A DNA stretch of 64,000 nucleotides from Lysobacter defluvii IMMIB APB-9 = DSM 18482. GTDB taxonomy: Bacteria > Pseudomonadota > Gammaproteobacteria > Xanthomonadales > Xanthomonadaceae. Of this stretch, positions 19,708-32,256 are shown piece after piece. The notes under the pieces were generated by a model. That model saw only the letters and a list, made by a program, of their open reading frames with translations. It was not told where the DNA came from and made no database searches. The stretch's first letter is position 1; every line of letters starts with the position of its first letter. The stretch covers positions 1-64,000 of the forward strand of contig NZ_AUHT01000006.1 in the NCBI RefSeq assembly GCF_000423325.1, written 5' to 3'. The position numbers and the translations under genes are program-made.

Positions 19708-19959
19708 ATGAAAGCCGGCATCCATCCCGAATACCGCGAAGTCGTGTTCCAGGACGTGACCACCGACTTTCAGTTCCTCACCCGTTCGACCCTTGCCAGC
19801 GGCAGGAAGAACGAGACCATCAAGTGGGAGGACGGCAACGAATACCCACTGGTGAAGATCGACATTTCGTCGGCCTCGCACCCGTTCTACACCGGCAAGC
19901 ACAAGATCATGGACACCGGCGGCCGCGTCGACCGGTTCCGCAAGCGCTACGCGAAGTAA
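19708..19959 (+). CDS. rpmE2: 50S ribosomal protein L31, type B
   Basis: L31 bridges the two ribosomal subunits. The 83-residue product starts [16 protein letters not shown] and ends [16 protein letters not shown]. It lacks the CxxC zinc ribbon of type A L31, so it is the zinc-independent type B paralogue (YkgM-like). In many bacteria that paralogue is derepressed by Zur under zinc limitation. I see no clear Zur palindrome near the promoter, so it may be constitutive here. It is monocistronic, flanked by its own promoter and a strong terminator. Confidence 0.95.
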   Translation: MKAGIHPEYREVVFQDVTTDFQFLTRSTLASGRKNETIKWEDGNEYPLVKIDISSASHPFYTGKHKIMDTGGRVDRFRKRYAK

Positions 19960-19992
19960 TCCGCGTCCCGGGCCGCGTCCCGGGTGCTGCAG

Positions 19993-20025
19993 CGACGGCC
20001 GCCCACTGGGCGGCCGTTGTCGTTT
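19993..20025 (+). terminator. Terminator after rpmE2
   Basis: A 10-bp perfect stem ACGGCCGCCC (19995-20004) and GGGCGGCCGT (20008-20017) with a 3-nt loop is followed by TGTCGTTT. It is strong and correctly placed 35 bases past the stop. Confidence 0.85.
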
Positions 20026-20094
20026 CCGGCCTCCGCGGCCTGCACGGAACACTCTGTCTGCGCACGTGCCTCACCGACCATGCGCCGGGGCATG

Positions 20095-20103
20095 TGCGAT
20101 AAT
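20095..20103 (+). promoter_or_regulatory. Extended -10 promoter element for gltA
   Basis: TGCGATAAT is a TG-extended -10. A -35 hexamer is not obvious, as expected for extended -10 promoters. Initiation near 20110 would give a leader of about 105 nt before the gltA GTG. Confidence 0.55.
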
Positions 20104-20213
20104 CGCGGGGTCGCGTTCCCTGGTGTCGTTCCCGATCCGGGGGTCGCGCGAACCCATCCCCCCGGGCCCTGCAGGCGGTTGCCGCCGGGCCACCAGACAT
20201 GAGGAGCGACTTC

Positions 20214-21503
<1,290 letters not shown>

Positions 21504-21564
21504 GGCCGGGCGTGGATCCGGGTGCGGCCTCCCTGGCCCACCCGGCCATCCGGTGGTTTGCACG

Positions 21565-21592
21565 ACGCCCCGCTCTTGCGGGGCGTTCGCTT
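21565..21592 (+). terminator. Terminator after gltA
   Basis: ACGCCCCGC (21565-21573) pairs with GCGGGGCGT (21578-21586) around a TCTT loop, then TCGCTT. It lies about 60 bases past the gltA stop. Confidence 0.8.
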
Positions 21593-21683
21593 GTGGGCAG
21601 CCGTTTCTTCGGCTCCGCGGCAGGCTCCGCGGTGCCGCCGCTGGGGCTCCGGTGCCGCAGCAGGCAAGCCGGCCGGTTTGCGA

Positions 21684-22364
21684 TCAGTCGCCGGCGGGGC
21701 CTTCCAGGGTCCGGCGCAGCTGCGCCGCCGACGCCCGCTGCATCGGCCGCTCGTCCACCGGTGACAGCGGCGCCTGCCTCAGCACGGCGAGCGGCAGCAC
21801 CACCAGGTCGAACCCTACGCCCCCCGCTTCCAGGTGCCAGGCCGGGAACCGGCCCCGGCGCGCGCGGTCCAGGCGAACCGTGCGCTCGCCCGGCTCGGCC
21901 GGGATCGCGTGCTGGGCCAGAAAGCGCGGCACCGCGTCCGGGTCCTCGCTGTGCAGGTGCAGGGTGACCGGCGTGCTGGCGTCGGCCGTGCCATCCATCA
22001 CCGGCCCGGCAAGCCTCGGCTGGAACGGGGCGAGGAATTCCATCGCCTCCAGCGCGGCCTCGCGCGCCTGGTGCAGGACGTCGCCCGCGTCGGGCTGGAA
22101 CAGGCGCCGGTAGTCCAGCAGCGCCCGTTCGACGTCGGTGTTGTGTGGCAGCGACGCCTCGTCCCGGTAGCCGAGCCGCTGCGCCGCCTTCAGCTTGGCC
22201 CGGGTGTAGTCGGCGCCGCCACCCTCGGCGAGCAGCCTGGCGGCGTCCTGGGCGACCTGCTGGCGCCGCTGGTCCAGGGCCGCCTGCCCGGCTCCGCCGC
22301 GGCGGCGGGCAGGGCGTTGCCGGGAAGACGGCGGCCGGGATCCGCGGGCCGTGTTGCGTGCCAT
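21684..22364 (-). CDS. Conserved hypothetical protein (often misnamed MurC-like)
   Basis: A 226-residue soluble protein with a basic, Arg/Gly-rich N-terminal tail (about 1-30). Next comes a helical segment (VAQDAARLLAEGGGADYTRA...RLGY) and a C-terminal mixed domain with GPVMDGTADASTPVTLHLH (about 120-138) and LAQHAIPAEPGERTVRL. I recognise the pattern from gammaproteobacterial proteins sometimes annotated UDP-N-acetylmuramate-alanine ligase, but no Mur ligase motif is present, so that name is not supported. The GT...S plus beta-strand pattern loosely resembles a degenerate nucleotidyltransferase fold; this is weak. It is on the same strand as PBP1a, 52 bases downstream of it, so the two may be co-transcribed. 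The start at 22364 is chosen over an ATG 9 bases earlier. Confidence 0.75.
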   Translation of the reverse strand: MARNTARGSRPPSSRQRPARRRGGAGQAALDQRRQQVAQDAARLLAEGGGADYTRAKLKAAQRLGYRDEASLPHNTDVERALLDYRRLFQPDAGDVLHQAREAALEAMEFLAPFQPRLAGPVMDGTADASTPVTLHLHSEDPDAVPRFLAQHAIPAEPGERTVRLDRARRGRFPAWHLEAGGVGFDLVVLPLAVLRQAPLSPVDERPMQRASAAQLRRTLEGPAGD

Positions 22365-22416
22365 GGCGACCTCCATTGCACCGCCGGAAGGGGTGCACCA
22401 GGCCACGCTATCACGC

Positions 22417-24930
22417 TCAGAAAATGTCGAAGACCTCTTCGGTCGGGACGGATTCATCCGGGCCCCAGTCCGACCAGCCCTGCATCCGTTCCAGGTCCTC
22501 GACCTTGACCCACTCCTGGATCCCGCCGCTGCCTTCCGGCAGCAGGCTGCCGTTGGCGGCCACGGACACGCGCACCATGCCGTCCGGCGGGGTGTCGTCG
22601 GTCAGCGGACGCCCTTCCAGCGCCGCCTCCATGAGCTCGATCCAGACCGGTAGTGCCGCGCGGCCGCCGTACTCGCCGCGGCCCAGGGAGGTGAAGTCGT
22701 CGCGGCCGACCCAGACCGTCGTGACCAGCCCGCCACCAAAGCCGGAGAACCAGGCATCGCGGTGCTCGTTGGTGGAACCGGTCTTGCCACCCACGTCCTC
22801 GCGCTCCAGCGACAGCGCCTGGCGGCCGGTACCGCGCTTGACCACGTCCTTGAGGATGGAGTGGATCTGCCAGGCCACGCGCGGGTCGATCGCCCGCGGC
22901 GCGAGCTCCGCATCGGCGGGCAGGGTCTGGACCTGCCGGGGAGCCTCGGCGTCGGCGTCGGCGTCAGCCGCCTCCGGCGCGGGCGGCGGCGTGGTCGGGC
23001 CGAAGTTGAAGCCCCCGACGGTGTTGTCCGGCTGCGCGGCGACCGGGGAGCCGGCCTGGCCGGAGCACTCCCGGCAGGCGACCACCGGCTCTTCCTTGAA
23101 GATCACCACGCCGTCGCGGTCGCGCACCTCGTCGATCAGCCACGGCTCCACCCGGAAGCCGCCGTTGGCGAAGGCGGCATAGCCGCGCGCGATCGACAGC
23201 GGCGTCAGCGACGCGGTACCCAGCGACATCGAGAGGTTCGGCGGGATGCTGTCCTTCTCGAAACCGAAGTGGCTGATGTAGTTGCGCGCGTACTCGACGC
23301 CGATGGTGTCCAGCATGCGCACCGAGACCAGGTTGCGCGAGCGCACCAGCGCCTCGCGCAGGCGCATCGGGCCGATGAACTTGCCGTCGTCGTTCTGCGG
23401 GCGCCAGATGTTGCCGGCGCGATCCTGGAACACCACGGGCGCGTCCATGACCACCGACGCCGGGTGGTAGCCCTTCTCAAGCGCCGCGGCATACAGGAAC
23501 GGCTTGTAGCTGGAGCCCGGCTGGCGCTTGGCCTGGGTGGCACGGTTGAACTTGCTGCCGGCGAAGCTGAAGCCTCCGTTGAGGGCGCGCAGCGCACCGG
23601 TGCGGGCCTCCATGGTGACCAGCGCGGTCTGCGCGGCCGGGATCTGGGTCAGCCGGTACCGCGGGGTGGCGTCCGCCTCGCCCTCACCGGCTTCGCCTTC
23701 TTCTTCGGTGTCGCGGTACACGCGGACCATGTCGCCGCGCTCGAGCAGCGACCCCGGGCTGCGGTTGCCCCAGCCGTCCTCGCTGCCCAGATCCACCTCG
23801 CGGCCGCTGGGCAGCACCACCGTGGCAGCGCCGTCCCGGGTTTCCAGCACGATGGCCGGGACCATGTCGACCTGGGTGGGAATGCCGCGCAGCCGGGCAC
23901 TGGCCTCCTCGGCGCCCTCGTCCTCGCCCAGCTCGAACTGCTGCTCGGCGCCGCGCCAGCCGTGGCGGCGGTCGTAGGTCACCAGTCCGTTGCGCACGGC
24001 GGTGTTGGCGGCGCGCTGCATGTCGGCGTCGATGGTGGTGGTGACGCGGTAGCCGCGCGTGAGCGCCTCGGCACCGTAGCGCTCCACCATCTCCTGCCGG
24101 ACCATCTCGGCGATGTAGGGCGCGTAGAGCTGGATCGGCGGCTCGTGCGGGCTGGCATGCATCGCGGTCGCCTGGGCGGTGGCGCGCTCGGCGGGGCTGA
24201 TGAAGCCGAGCATCTCCATGCGCTCAAGGATGTAGTCGCGGCGCACCTTGGAACGGGCCGGGTTGCTGAGCGGGTTGGCGCTGGACGGGAACTTCGGCGT
24301 GCCCGCCAGCGCGGCCATCTCGTCCAGGTCCAGCTCGTCGAGCTTCTTGCCGTAGTAGAACTCGGCCGCCGCGGCCACGCCGTAGGCGCGGTTCCCGAAG
24401 AAGCTGTTGTTGAGGTAGAGCTCGAAGATCTCGTCCTTGCTCAGCTCGCGCTCCATGCGGAACGCCAGCAGCATCTCGGCCGCCTTGCGGGTGTAGCTGT
24501 ACTCGGTGCTGAGGAAGAACTGGCGGGCGACCTGCTGGGTGATGGTCGAACCGCCGGGCACGCGCTCGTCGTCGGTGGTCAGCAGCAGCCACACCGCCCG
24601 CGCCACGCCCTTGAAGTCCACGCCGTGGTGCTCGTAGAAGCTGGAGTCCTCGATCGCGATGAAGGCCTGCTTGAAGCGCTCGGGCACCTCGTCGATGCCG
24701 ACCGGGTACCGGCGCATCTCGCCGAACACCGCGATCAGCGAACCGTCCGAGGCATGGACGTACATCGGCTCCTGCAGCTCGACCTCGCGCAGCGTTTCCA
24801 CGTCGGGCAGGCCGGAGGAGATGCGGGCGTACAGCACGCCGGCGACGACGGCGCCCGCCACCGCCAGCACGGCGAAGGTCAGCAGGGTCCAGCGGAGGAT
24901 TCGGCGGAGTCGGGGCGACATCGAGCGCAT
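22417..24930 (-). CDS. mrcA: Penicillin-binding protein 1A (bifunctional glycosyltransferase/transpeptidase)
   Basis: PBP1A polymerises and cross-links peptidoglycan at the inner membrane. The 837-residue protein has a short cytosolic N terminus and one membrane segment ([19 protein letters not shown], about 13-31). Its GT51 domain has [33 protein letters not shown] and [20 protein letters not shown]. An OB-like insert precedes the transpeptidase domain, which has SSYK (SxxK), SRN (SxN) and KTGS. An extra Pro/Asp-rich linker near 650-690 carries two cysteines (CREC) and a DADADADA tract. It is divergent from pilM, as in pseudomonads and xanthomonads. The ATG at 24930 or 24921 could be the start. 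TATACT (24960-24955, minus) is a likely -10. Confidence 0.96.
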   Translation of the reverse strand: MRSMSPRLRRILRWTLLTFAVLAVAGAVVAGVLYARISSGLPDVETLREVELQEPMYVHASDGSLIAVFGEMRRYPVGIDEVPERFKQAFIAIEDSSFYEHHGVDFKGVARAVWLLLTTDDERVPGGSTITQQVARQFFLSTEYSYTRKAAEMLLAFRMERELSKDEIFELYLNNSFFGNRAYGVAAAAEFYYGKKLDELDLDEMAALAGTPKFPSSANPLSNPARSKVRRDYILERMEMLGFISPAERATAQATAMHASPHEPPIQLYAPYIAEMVRQEMVERYGAEALTRGYRVTTTIDADMQRAANTAVRNGLVTYDRRHGWRGAEQQFELGEDEGAEEASARLRGIPTQVDMVPAIVLETRDGAATVVLPSGREVDLGSEDGWGNRSPGSLLERGDMVRVYRDTEEEGEAGEGEADATPRYRLTQIPAAQTALVTMEARTGALRALNGGFSFAGSKFNRATQAKRQPGSSYKPFLYAAALEKGYHPASVVMDAPVVFQDRAGNIWRPQNDDGKFIGPMRLREALVRSRNLVSVRMLDTIGVEYARNYISHFGFEKDSIPPNLSMSLGTASLTPLSIARGYAAFANGGFRVEPWLIDEVRDRDGVVIFKEEPVVACRECSGQAGSPVAAQPDNTVGGFNFGPTTPPPAPEAADADADAEAPRQVQTLPADAELAPRAIDPRVAWQIHSILKDVVKRGTGRQALSLEREDVGGKTGSTNEHRDAWFSGFGGGLVTTVWVGRDDFTSLGRGEYGGRAALPVWIELMEAALEGRPLTDDTPPDGMVRVSVAANGSLLPEGSGGIQEWVKVEDLERMQGWSDWGPDESVPTEEVFDIF

Positions 24931-25005
24931 CCGGCAGGCGGTTGGCGGCCGGGCAGTATAGAGTAGGGAGGGGCAACGCCTGCCGACCGTTGCGGGGCCT
25001 GTTAG

Positions 25006-26195
<1,190 letters not shown>

Positions 26196-26196
<1 letters not shown>

Positions 26197-26966
26197 TGGC
26201 GCGGATCAACCTGTTGCCCTGGCGCGCCGAGCGGCGGCGCCAGCGCCAGAAGGAAGCAATGGCCTGGCTCGGGCTCAGCGTCGCCGGTGCCGTGCTGCTC
26301 TCGTTGCTGATCATCACCTGGCACAACCGCCAGATCGACGGGCAGCGGGACCGCAACGAGTTCCTGCAGGCGCGCATCGCCGAGGTCGACGAGCAGATCA
26401 AGGAGATCGACCAGCTCGACGAGCAGAAGTCCCGCCTGCTGGCCCGCAAGGAAGTGATCGAGAAGCTGCAGGCCAACCGCTCGCAGATGGTGCACCTGTT
26501 CGACTCGCTGGTGCGCACCATTCCCGACGGCGTCGTGCTGACCTCGCTCAAGCAGGACAGCGAGATCCTGACCCTCAACGGCCGCGCACAGTCCAACACC
26601 CGGGTCAGCACCTACATGCGCAACCTGGAAGGGTCGGGCTGGATGACCCGCCCGGAGCTGTCGATCATCGAGGCCAAGGGCTTCGAGCAGGGGCTGCCGT
26701 ACCAGTTCACCCTGACCGTGCGGCTGGCCAACCCCACCGCGCCGGTCGACGAGGACGGCGACGGGATTCCGGATCCGGTGCCGCCGGTGTCGGAGGCGAT
26801 CGGCCTGGATGGCGCCGAGCCCATGCCGGTGGATGCGGAAGCAGGCACCGCCGACGGGGAACCCGCAGGGGAGGCCGCGGAAGGCGCGGTTCCCGCAGCC
26901 GACGGCGCGCAGACCGATGCGCCCGCTGACGCCGGCGCCGACGCTGCCGAAGGAGCCGAGTCGTGA
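26196..26966 (+). CDS. pilN: Type IV pilus assembly protein PilN with an extended acidic tail
   Basis: PilN is a bitopic inner-membrane protein of the pilus alignment complex. It carries the PilM-binding MARINLLPWRAERRRQRQKE at the N terminus, one membrane segment (LGLSVAGAVLLSLLIITW, about 25-42), a periplasmic coiled coil (about 45-95) and a ferredoxin-like domain. At 256 residues it is longer than P. aeruginosa PilN (about 198). The extra part is an Ala/Asp/Glu/Pro-rich tail from about 183 onward, which includes DEDGDGIPD (185-193), matching a DxDxDGxxD calcium-loop pattern. The pilM overlap is 1 base and the pilO overlap 4 bases. Confidence 0.94.
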
Positions 26967-27610
26967 GCAAGAAGAAGATCAACATCCGCGAACTCGATTT
27001 CAACAACATCGGCGGCTGGCCGCATGAGGCGAAGATCGGGCTCTACGTCCTGGTCGCGCTGCTGATCGTCGGCCTGTGCTGGTGGGTGTTCGTGCGCGAC
27101 CAGCGCGAGACGCTGGCCGGACTGGAACGCACCGAGGCCGAGCTGCGCGCCGAGTTCGAGACCAAGCAGGGCCGCGCGTCCAACCTGGAGCCCCTCAAGC
27201 AGCAGCTGGCACAGATGGAACAGCAGCTGCAGCAGATGCTGCGCCAGTTGCCAAGCCGCACCGAGATGCCGGACCTGATCACCGACATCTCGCAGACCGC
27301 GATCGCCACCGGCATCAGCAACGAGCTGTTCCAGCCCGGCCCGGAAGTGCCGTTGGAGTTCTATGCCGAGAAGCCCATCGCCCTGCGCATGGTCGGCAGC
27401 TACCACCAGTTCGGCGGCTTCGTCAGCGGCGTGGCCTCGCTGCCGCGCGTGGTCATCATGACCATGCACGACATCTCGCTGAAGCCACGAGGCAACAGCG
27501 ATGCCGGCATCCGCGAGAACTCGCCGCTCGAGCTGGCCGGCACGGTGAAGACCTACCGCTACCTCGACGAGGACGAAGTGGCGGCGATGCAGGAAGGGGA
27601 GGAGGGCTGA
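26963..27610 (+). CDS. pilO: Type IV pilus assembly protein PilO
   Basis: PilO pairs with PilN through its periplasmic coiled coil and ferredoxin-like domain in the inner-membrane alignment complex. The 215-residue protein has a cytosolic start KKKINIRELDFNNIGGWP, one membrane segment (IGLYVLVALLIVGLCWWVFV, about 25-44), a coiled coil (LEPLKQQLAQMEQQLQQMLR, about 75-94), and YHQFGGFVSGVASLPRVV typical of PilO. The GTG start overlaps the pilN stop in a GTGA junction. It is separated from pilP by one base. Confidence 0.95.
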   Translation: MSKKKINIRELDFNNIGGWPHEAKIGLYVLVALLIVGLCWWVFVRDQRETLAGLERTEAELRAEFETKQGRASNLEPLKQQLAQMEQQLQQMLRQLPSRTEMPDLITDISQTAIATGISNELFQPGPEVPLEFYAEKPIALRMVGSYHQFGGFVSGVASLPRVVIMTMHDISLKPRGNSDAGIRENSPLELAGTVKTYRYLDEDEVAAMQEGEEG

Positions 27611-27611
27611 C

Positions 27612-28160
27612 ATGGCCGTGCAGATCCACGACCGCGCCCGTCCGCGGCTGATCACGGTGGCCCTGGTGGCCCTGGCCGTGGCCGGCTGCGCACGCGGCGT
27701 CACCAGCACCCCGGGCGATGCCCCCAACCTCGAGAACTGGGTGGCCGAAGTGCGCGCCAAGCCCGCGCCGCCGCTGGACCCGCTCCCGGTGATGCAGCAG
27801 TTCGAGACCTTCGAGTACGCCGCACAGGACCTGCGCGACCCGTTCTCGAACGCCTTCACCGACCGCGACGACTCCAATGGTCCGCGGCCTGATTCGGACC
27901 GGCGCAAGCAGACGCTCGAGCAGTTCCCGCTCGATAGCCTGGACATGGTCGGGACCCTGGGCACCGGCGGTTCGCTGGCGGCCCTGGTGTTGGCGCCCGA
28001 CAAGGTGACGTACCGGGTCCGTCCCGGCGATTACATGGGCCAGAGCGACGGCCGGGTGACCGGCGTGTTCGAGGACCGCGTGGAACTGGTGGAACTGGTG
28101 CCCGACGGGGCAGGCGGCTGGCTCGAGCGCCCTGCTTCGATCGCGCTGGAAGACAATTGA
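27612..28160 (+). CDS. pilP: Pilus assembly lipoprotein PilP
   Basis: PilP is a lipoprotein that links the PilN/PilO platform to the PilQ secretin. The 182-residue product has a signal with lipobox AVAGC (Cys about 27), an extended linker that contacts PilO, and a C-terminal beta domain (LDSLDMVGTLG, LVLAPDKVTYRVRPGDYMGQ, VTGVFEDRVELVELVPDG, the HR domain). It contains the YAAQDLRDPFSN segment found in PilP proteins before the globular domain. It lies in the operon with 19 bases before pilQ. Confidence 0.94.
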   Translation: MAVQIHDRARPRLITVALVALAVAGCARGVTSTPGDAPNLENWVAEVRAKPAPPLDPLPVMQQFETFEYAAQDLRDPFSNAFTDRDDSNGPRPDSDRRKQTLEQFPLDSLDMVGTLGTGGSLAALVLAPDKVTYRVRPGDYMGQSDGRVTGVFEDRVELVELVPDGAGGWLERPASIALEDN

Positions 28161-28179
28161 GGACCGGGGGAATAGCACG

Positions 28180-30165
28180 ATGACCGTTTTCAACCGCAAC
28201 CGCTCGCAGCGTGCGCAGCATTCCCTGCAGTGGCGATTCGGCCGGGGCATTGGCATCGGCCTGCTGGCCGGCGCCCTGGCCGCGTTCACCGCGGTGCATG
28301 CCGCGCCGCTGGGGCAGGACGCCACCACGCCGGTTCAGCCGGCACCGCTCAACAACCCGGATCCAGCCAAGCAGCTGCCGGGTGCGATCTCGGTGTCGGA
28401 CATCGACTTCAAGCGCGGTGAGGGCGGCGCGGGGCGGCTGACCCTGCGCTTCAGTGGCGACGGCGCCACGCCGGACCTGCGCAACGAGGGTTCGCGCGTC
28501 GTGGTCAAGGTGCCCAATGCGCAGCTGCCCACGCACCTGCAGCGACCGCTTGATGTGTCCGACTTCGCCACCCCGGTGGACTCGGTGGAGGCGCGGGGCA
28601 GCGGTAGCGGTTCCATGCTGGTTCTCCATACCGACGGTGCCTTCGAGTCGCTGGCCTACCAGACCGGCAACGAGTACATCGTCGAGGTCGTGCCGCGCGC
28701 GGACGTCGCGGACGTGGCCGGCGGCAGCCCCCGCGCGATGGGCCAGACCAGCTCGGTCGACACCGTTGAAAGCGAGCGTGCCTACTCGGGCATGCCGGTC
28801 ACCTTCAACTTCCAGGACGTGCCGGTCCGCACCGCGCTGCAGCTGATCGCCGAAATGGCCGGGCTCAACGTGGTCGCCGCCGACAACGTGCAGGGCAACC
28901 TGACCCTGCGCCTGGTCAACGTGCCGTGGGACCAGGCGCTGGACCTGATCCTGCGCGCCAAGGGCCTGGACAAGCGCCGCAGCGGCAACGTCATCTGGGT
29001 TGCGCCGCAGCAGGAGATCGCCAACTACGAGCAGGCGATCGAGAAGGCCCGCATGGATCTGGAGAACAGCGTCGAGCTGGTCACCGAGTACATCCAGATC
29101 AACTACCACAACGCCGAGCAGATCTACACGGCGCTGACCGAGGCGCGCGGCATGGGCGGCGGCCAGGGCGGCCAGGGCGCCGGTGGCGCCACCGACACCG
29201 GCTTCATGTCGCAGCGCGGCCGGCTGGTCGCGGATGCGCGTACCAACACCCTCATGATCAGCGACACGCCCAAGAAGGTCGCCGAGATGAAGGAGCTGAT
29301 CCGCGTGATCGACCGTCCGGTCGACCAGGTGGTGATCGAGGCGCGCGTGGTCATCGCGACCGAGTCGGTGGCGCGTGAGCTGGGTGCCCGTTTCGGCGTC
29401 AGCGGTGTCAAGGACAACGCTGCCTTCAGTGGCAGCCTGGACCGGAACACCGAGAACTGGAATTCCCGTGTCAACGCGGATCGCGCGTATGAGAACTGGA
29501 TCCGGAATGGTGCGGAAGGCGACATCCCCGCGGGGCCGACCATCACCCGCGGCCTGATGAGCGACCTGGCCGTCACCAACCCGGCTGGCGCGCTGGCACT
29601 GTCGATCCTCAACGCCGGCTACCTACTCGACATCGAGCTGTCGGCCATGCAGCAGCAGGGCCGTGGCGAGGTCATCTCCAACCCGCGCGTGGTTACCAGC
29701 AACCAGCGCGAGGCGGTAATCCGCCAAGGTGAGGAGGTCGGCTACGTGACCATCCAGCCTGCCACCGCCGGTGGCGTGGCCACCCCGAGCGTCCAGTTCA
29801 AGGACGTGTTGCTGGAGATGATCGTCACCCCGACCATCACCAACGACGGGCGCGTGTTCCTCAACCTCAACGTCAAGAAGGACGAGGTCGAGGGCTGGGT
29901 CGACACCTCCATCGGCGACGTGCCGCGCATCGCGACCCGCGAGGTCAACACCGCGGTGCTGATCGAGGACGGCCAGACCGTGGTGATCGGCGGCGTGTAC
30001 GAGTTCCGCGACCGCGACGACGTCACCAAGGTGCCGTTCCTGGGCGACATCCCGTTCCTCGGCAACCTGTTCAAGAACAAGAGCCGCAGCAACGAGAAGG
30101 CCGAGCTGCTGATCTTCGTCACCCCGCGGGTGCTCGAGGTCGCGCAGCGCAACCACCGCGGCTGA
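28180..30165 (+). CDS. pilQ: Type IV pilus secretin PilQ
   Basis: PilQ forms the outer-membrane channel for type IV pili. The 661-residue protein has a long signal sequence cleaved near AVHA-AP (about 45), an AMIN domain (about 70-170; peptidoglycan association), an STN/N0 domain (VTFNFQDVPVRTALQLIAEM, about 207-226), an N1 domain (VELVTEYIQINYHNAEQIY), and the C-terminal secretin domain with VISNPRVVTSNQREAVIRQG and TAVLIEDGQTVVIGGVYEF. A Gly-rich loop (GMGGGQGGQGAGGAT, about 325-340) interrupts N1. It is last in pilMNOPQ and followed by a terminator. Confidence 0.96.
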   Translation: MTVFNRNRSQRAQHSLQWRFGRGIGIGLLAGALAAFTAVHAAPLGQDATTPVQPAPLNNPDPAKQLPGAISVSDIDFKRGEGGAGRLTLRFSGDGATPDLRNEGSRVVVKVPNAQLPTHLQRPLDVSDFATPVDSVEARGSGSGSMLVLHTDGAFESLAYQTGNEYIVEVVPRADVADVAGGSPRAMGQTSSVDTVESERAYSGMPVTFNFQDVPVRTALQLIAEMAGLNVVAADNVQGNLTLRLVNVPWDQALDLILRAKGLDKRRSGNVIWVAPQQEIANYEQAIEKARMDLENSVELVTEYIQINYHNAEQIYTALTEARGMGGGQGGQGAGGATDTGFMSQRGRLVADARTNTLMISDTPKKVAEMKELIRVIDRPVDQVVIEARVVIATESVARELGARFGVSGVKDNAAFSGSLDRNTENWNSRVNADRAYENWIRNGAEGDIPAGPTITRGLMSDLAVTNPAGALALSILNAGYLLDIELSAMQQQGRGEVISNPRVVTSNQREAVIRQGEEVGYVTIQPATAGGVATPSVQFKDVLLEMIVTPTITNDGRVFLNLNVKKDEVEGWVDTSIGDVPRIATREVNTAVLIEDGQTVVIGGVYEFRDRDDVTKVPFLGDIPFLGNLFKNKSRSNEKAELLIFVTPRVLEVAQRNHRG

Positions 30166-30186
30166 CCGCCCGCACGCAGCAACCAC

Positions 30187-30215
30187 GACGGGGCCTTCGG
30201 GCCCCGTCTGCGTTA
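30187..30215 (+). terminator. Terminator after pilQ
   Basis: GACGGGGCC (30187-30195), a TTCG tetraloop, GGCCCCGTC (30200-30208), then TGCGTTAT. The T-tract is weak but the stem is very stable. Confidence 0.7.
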
Positions 30216-30304
30216 TGACCGCCGCTGAATCCGACGGCGGCGCCGCTTAACGCCTGCACCGCCGATGGTTCACACTCGGGCGCAGGCATATCCATGAGTC
30301 TGCA

Positions 30305-31345
<1,041 letters not shown>

Positions 31346-31359
31346 CGGGAGACAGGCGC

Positions 31360-32256
31360 GTGAGCGAGCAGGGCATCCGCCCGACCCTGGCCGAGCTGAT
31401 CGAGCTGCGTGCCGCGGCGACCGGCCGGCGGGTGCCGCGGCGCGGCCGCCTCGGGCACGGACCCGCGCCCTCGCCGCTGCGTGGGCGCGGCATGGAATAC
31501 GCCGAGTCGCGCGAGTACACCGCGGGCGACGACGCGCGGCACATCGACTGGCGGGTGACGGCCCGCAGCGGCCGCGCCCACACCAAGGTCTACCAGGCCG
31601 AGCGCGAGCGCCTGAGCCTGGTCGTGGCCGACACGGCGCCCGCGCTGTATTACGGGACCCGCGTGCGCTTCAAGTCGGTGCAGGCCGCCCGCGCCGGCGC
31701 GGTGGCGGCCTGGCTTGCCGCGCGGGAAGGCGACCGCGTGGCGGCGCTGCGCGCGAGCCTGCGCGAGCCCCCGGTGCCGCCGGCCGGTGGCCAGCGTGGC
31801 GTGCTGAGGGTGCTGGACGCCCTGGTGCGCTGGTACGCGGCCCCGCCCGACGACGACGCCGGGCTGCCGGTGGCGCTCGACCACGCCCGCCGGCTGCTGC
31901 GGCCGGGCGCGCGCCTGCTGGTCCTGGCCGAGCCGGGCTCCCTTCCCGCCGTGCCGGCCACCCAGTGGGCGGCGTTGGCCCGCCGCGCGGAAGTGCTGGT
32001 GCTGCTGCTGGTTGATCCGCTGGAGATGGAACCGCCGGCCGGGCTGCTCGGCTTCCGCGACGGCGGCGAGCGTTACCAGCTCGACCTGTCCAGCGCCGCG
32101 GTGCGCGAGCGCTGGGCGCAGGCGTTCCGTCAACCGGTGCAGGACGCGCTGCAACGCCTGCCGGGGCGTGGCGTCCGCGTGGAGCTGCTGGCAACCGACG
32201 CGCCGAGTGACGCCTGGCTTCCCGTGCTGGACCGGCCACAATCGCGGGTGGCCTGA
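31360..32256 (+). CDS. DUF58 domain protein
   Basis: A 298-residue cytosolic DUF58 protein, the usual companion of MoxR ATPases. It has the signature GRGMEYAESREYTAGDDARH followed by IDWRVTARSGR (about 45-75) and a VWA-like fold after it (LSLVVADTAPALYYG). Its metal site is not obvious. The GTG start is 14 bases after moxR. The stop overlaps the DUF4381 gene by one base (TGATG). The biochemical role is unknown; in other operons the DUF58 protein is proposed to be a MoxR client. Confidence 0.92.
   Translation: MSEQGIRPTLAELIELRAAATGRRVPRRGRLGHGPAPSPLRGRGMEYAESREYTAGDDARHIDWRVTARSGRAHTKVYQAERERLSLVVADTAPALYYGTRVRFKSVQAARAGAVAAWLAAREGDRVAALRASLREPPVPPAGGQRGVLRVLDALVRWYAAPPDDDAGLPVALDHARRLLRPGARLLVLAEPGSLPAVPATQWAALARRAEVLVLLLVDPLEMEPPAGLLGFRDGGERYQLDLSSAAVRERWAQAFRQPVQDALQRLPGRGVRVELLATDAPSDAWLPVLDRPQSRVA

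Noticed and set aside
21684-22364. UDP-N-acetylmuramate-alanine ligase (MurC) identity for the gene beside PBP1A
   Set aside because: At 226 residues with no GxxGKT/S ATP motif, it cannot be a Mur ligase; described as hypothetical instead.
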